Of a stretch of 64,000 bases of DNA, positions 63,197 to 64,000 are shown one piece after another; positions within the stretch are counted from its first letter, which is position 1; the number at the start of each line of letters is the position of its first letter. The stretch is from the NCBI GenBank assembly GCA_963772675.1, contig CAVYYF010000010.1, forward strand, positions 124,001 through 188,000, written 5' to 3'. The notes under the pieces are model-generated. The model was not told the origin of the DNA, searched no databases, and worked only from the letters and a program-made list of their open reading frames with translations. The translations under genes were made by a program, and so were the position numbers. Origin of the DNA: JAKAGZ01 sp963772675. Its GTDB lineage: Bacteria; Bacteroidota; Ignavibacteria; Ignavibacteriales; Ignavibacteriaceae.

Positions 63197-64000
63197 TTGG
63201 AAAAAACCATCATCATTAAGAGAATTTGTTTGTTTCTTCTCTTATTTATGCTTCCCGGTTGTTTAAAGGACAACCCTCTTACTGCTGACAATTTTATCAC
63301 TACTGATACAATTAATATGTTGATATACCTTGAATCAAACGGTGATATAATTAATTCACCAAGCACTTCCAGTGCCTTCGTAAACGTACAGACTCTTTAT
63401 TCAAATCTTTCAAATTATGTTGTCCTTGATATTAGAGATCCACAATTATTTTCTGATGGTCATATCAGTGGTGCAATAAATATACAGAGTTCGGATTTAT
63501 TGACTAAAGTTAAAAGTAGTGGTTCATCAAATGTAATACTGGTCAGCCAGAATGGACAGTCAGCAAGTTATTACGGCGGCTTGCTCAGGCTAGATGGTTT
63601 AAGCAATGTTTATATTCTTGAATTTGGAATGGCGGGGTGGAACAGTCATTTTGCTGCTCAATGGAATAATAGTAACGGAAACTCACCTTCCGGCATTCAA
63701 TATTTTAATAATGCGTTTTATAATAGGGGACCATATTCAAGTTTACCGTCAGTCAAATTAAGCGGATCAGGTGATATCAAATCAAAAATAGAAACAAGAA
63801 TTCAAGATTTATTATCCGAAACTTTTGAAGATGAACTTATTATTGACCATTTATCACCATTGACAGCAAATCCACAGGATGTGTTTAGTTCTAGCATTTA
63901 TTCAGCCTCTGATAGTACTTTTGGTGATCAATATATAGCTTATTATGGCGAACCCTTTCAGCCGACCAGTGATGTTAGGCCCCATATTCATCCGCCTCAT
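63197..64000 (+). CDS. Lipoprotein with Cys-to-Ser rhodanese-like domain (copy 3, cut by window edge)
   Basis: The third tandem copy: TTG 63197 behind GAGAGG, signal and lipobox LMLPGC (Cys22), then INMLIYLESNGDIINS, VVLDIRDPQLFSDGHISGA and the loop VSQNGQSAS in domain 1. The visible 268 codons reach the HIHPPH motif before domain 2. The Cys of the middle segment in copies 1 and 2 (YIACYD) is Tyr here (YIAYYG). The frame is open to the window end. Confidence 0.78.
   Translation, partial: MEKTIIIKRICLFLLLFMLPGCLKDNPLTADNFITTDTINMLIYLESNGDIINSPSTSSAFVNVQTLYSNLSNYVVLDIRDPQLFSDGHISGAINIQSSDLLTKVKSSGSSNVILVSQNGQSASYYGGLLRLDGLSNVYILEFGMAGWNSHFAAQWNNSNGNSPSGIQYFNNAFYNRGPYSSLPSVKLSGSGDIKSKIETRIQDLLSETFEDELIIDHLSPLTANPQDVFSSSIYSASDSTFGDQYIAYYGEPFQPTSDVRPHIHPPH

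Noticed and set aside
1..64000. CRISPR arrays, phage or IS transposase genes
   Set aside because: No regularly spaced direct repeats of 24-40 bp and no integrase or transposase-like protein were found.

Overview
The window is AT-rich DNA that looks like a Bacteroidota/Chlorobi-group bacterium, most likely an Ignavibacteria-type organism. The main reasons are secreted proteins ending in a type IX secretion (T9SS) type A sorting domain with a QNYPNPFNP-like motif, a PorQ-like protein, a GldL/GldM-like pair, PadR-linked MacB-like permeases, and short interspersed palindromic elements in intergenic DNA. No phage, integrase, transposase or CRISPR array was seen. Assignment to a taxon is inference from gene content only.

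Layout. 1-7.5 kb: partial argC, tRNA-Ser, a HisN-type phosphatase, a membrane protein, a three-gene operon that resembles a GldL/GldM inner-membrane motor plus a private outer-membrane barrel, and a YIP1 protein. 7.7-18.1 kb: tryptophanase, a broken DUF4905-like gene, the AMMECR1-MEMO1 pair, a ProC-like/DUF2520 protein, a T9SS cargo of about 50-residue repeats, glycyl-tRNA synthetase, a TPR protein and PorQ. 18.1-26.7 kb: an accessory stretch with palindromic repeats, an orphan T9SS tail, a lipoprotein behind a 12-bp poly-C tract, broken hydrolase and amidase genes, four small membrane or zinc-ribbon proteins and duplicated CoA-binding protein pieces. 26.7-41.4 kb: three tandem HAAS-domain/MacB-like permeases with a PadR regulator, all frameshifted, then a SnoaL-like lipoprotein, a TAP-like hydrolase, a metallophosphoesterase and its truncated direct-repeat copy flanking a TPR-S41 protease.

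41.8-53.6 kb is well conserved and mostly intact: htpX, bamD, a thioesterase, two secreted proteins, and a complete ccmABCDEF cytochrome c maturation cluster. This cluster includes a very short ccmD, and its CcmE carries a CXXXY rather than HXXXY heme motif. 53.7-57 kb holds gene remnants, a TolB-like/TPR membrane protein and tRNA-Asn. 57.2-64 kb has another T9SS cargo, an aldo-keto reductase and three tandem copies (the last cut by the window edge) of a lipoprotein whose two rhodanese-like loops carry Ser where Cys is expected.

Many genes between about 9 and 47 kb and one at 57-58 kb are split by single-base frameshifts, often beside homopolymers, while long genes such as tnaA, glyS and ccmF are intact. 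Sequencing indels in a draft or metagenomic assembly and real pseudogene decay cannot be told apart from the sequence alone. Genes with several breaks are therefore listed as pseudogenes over their full reconstructed span.
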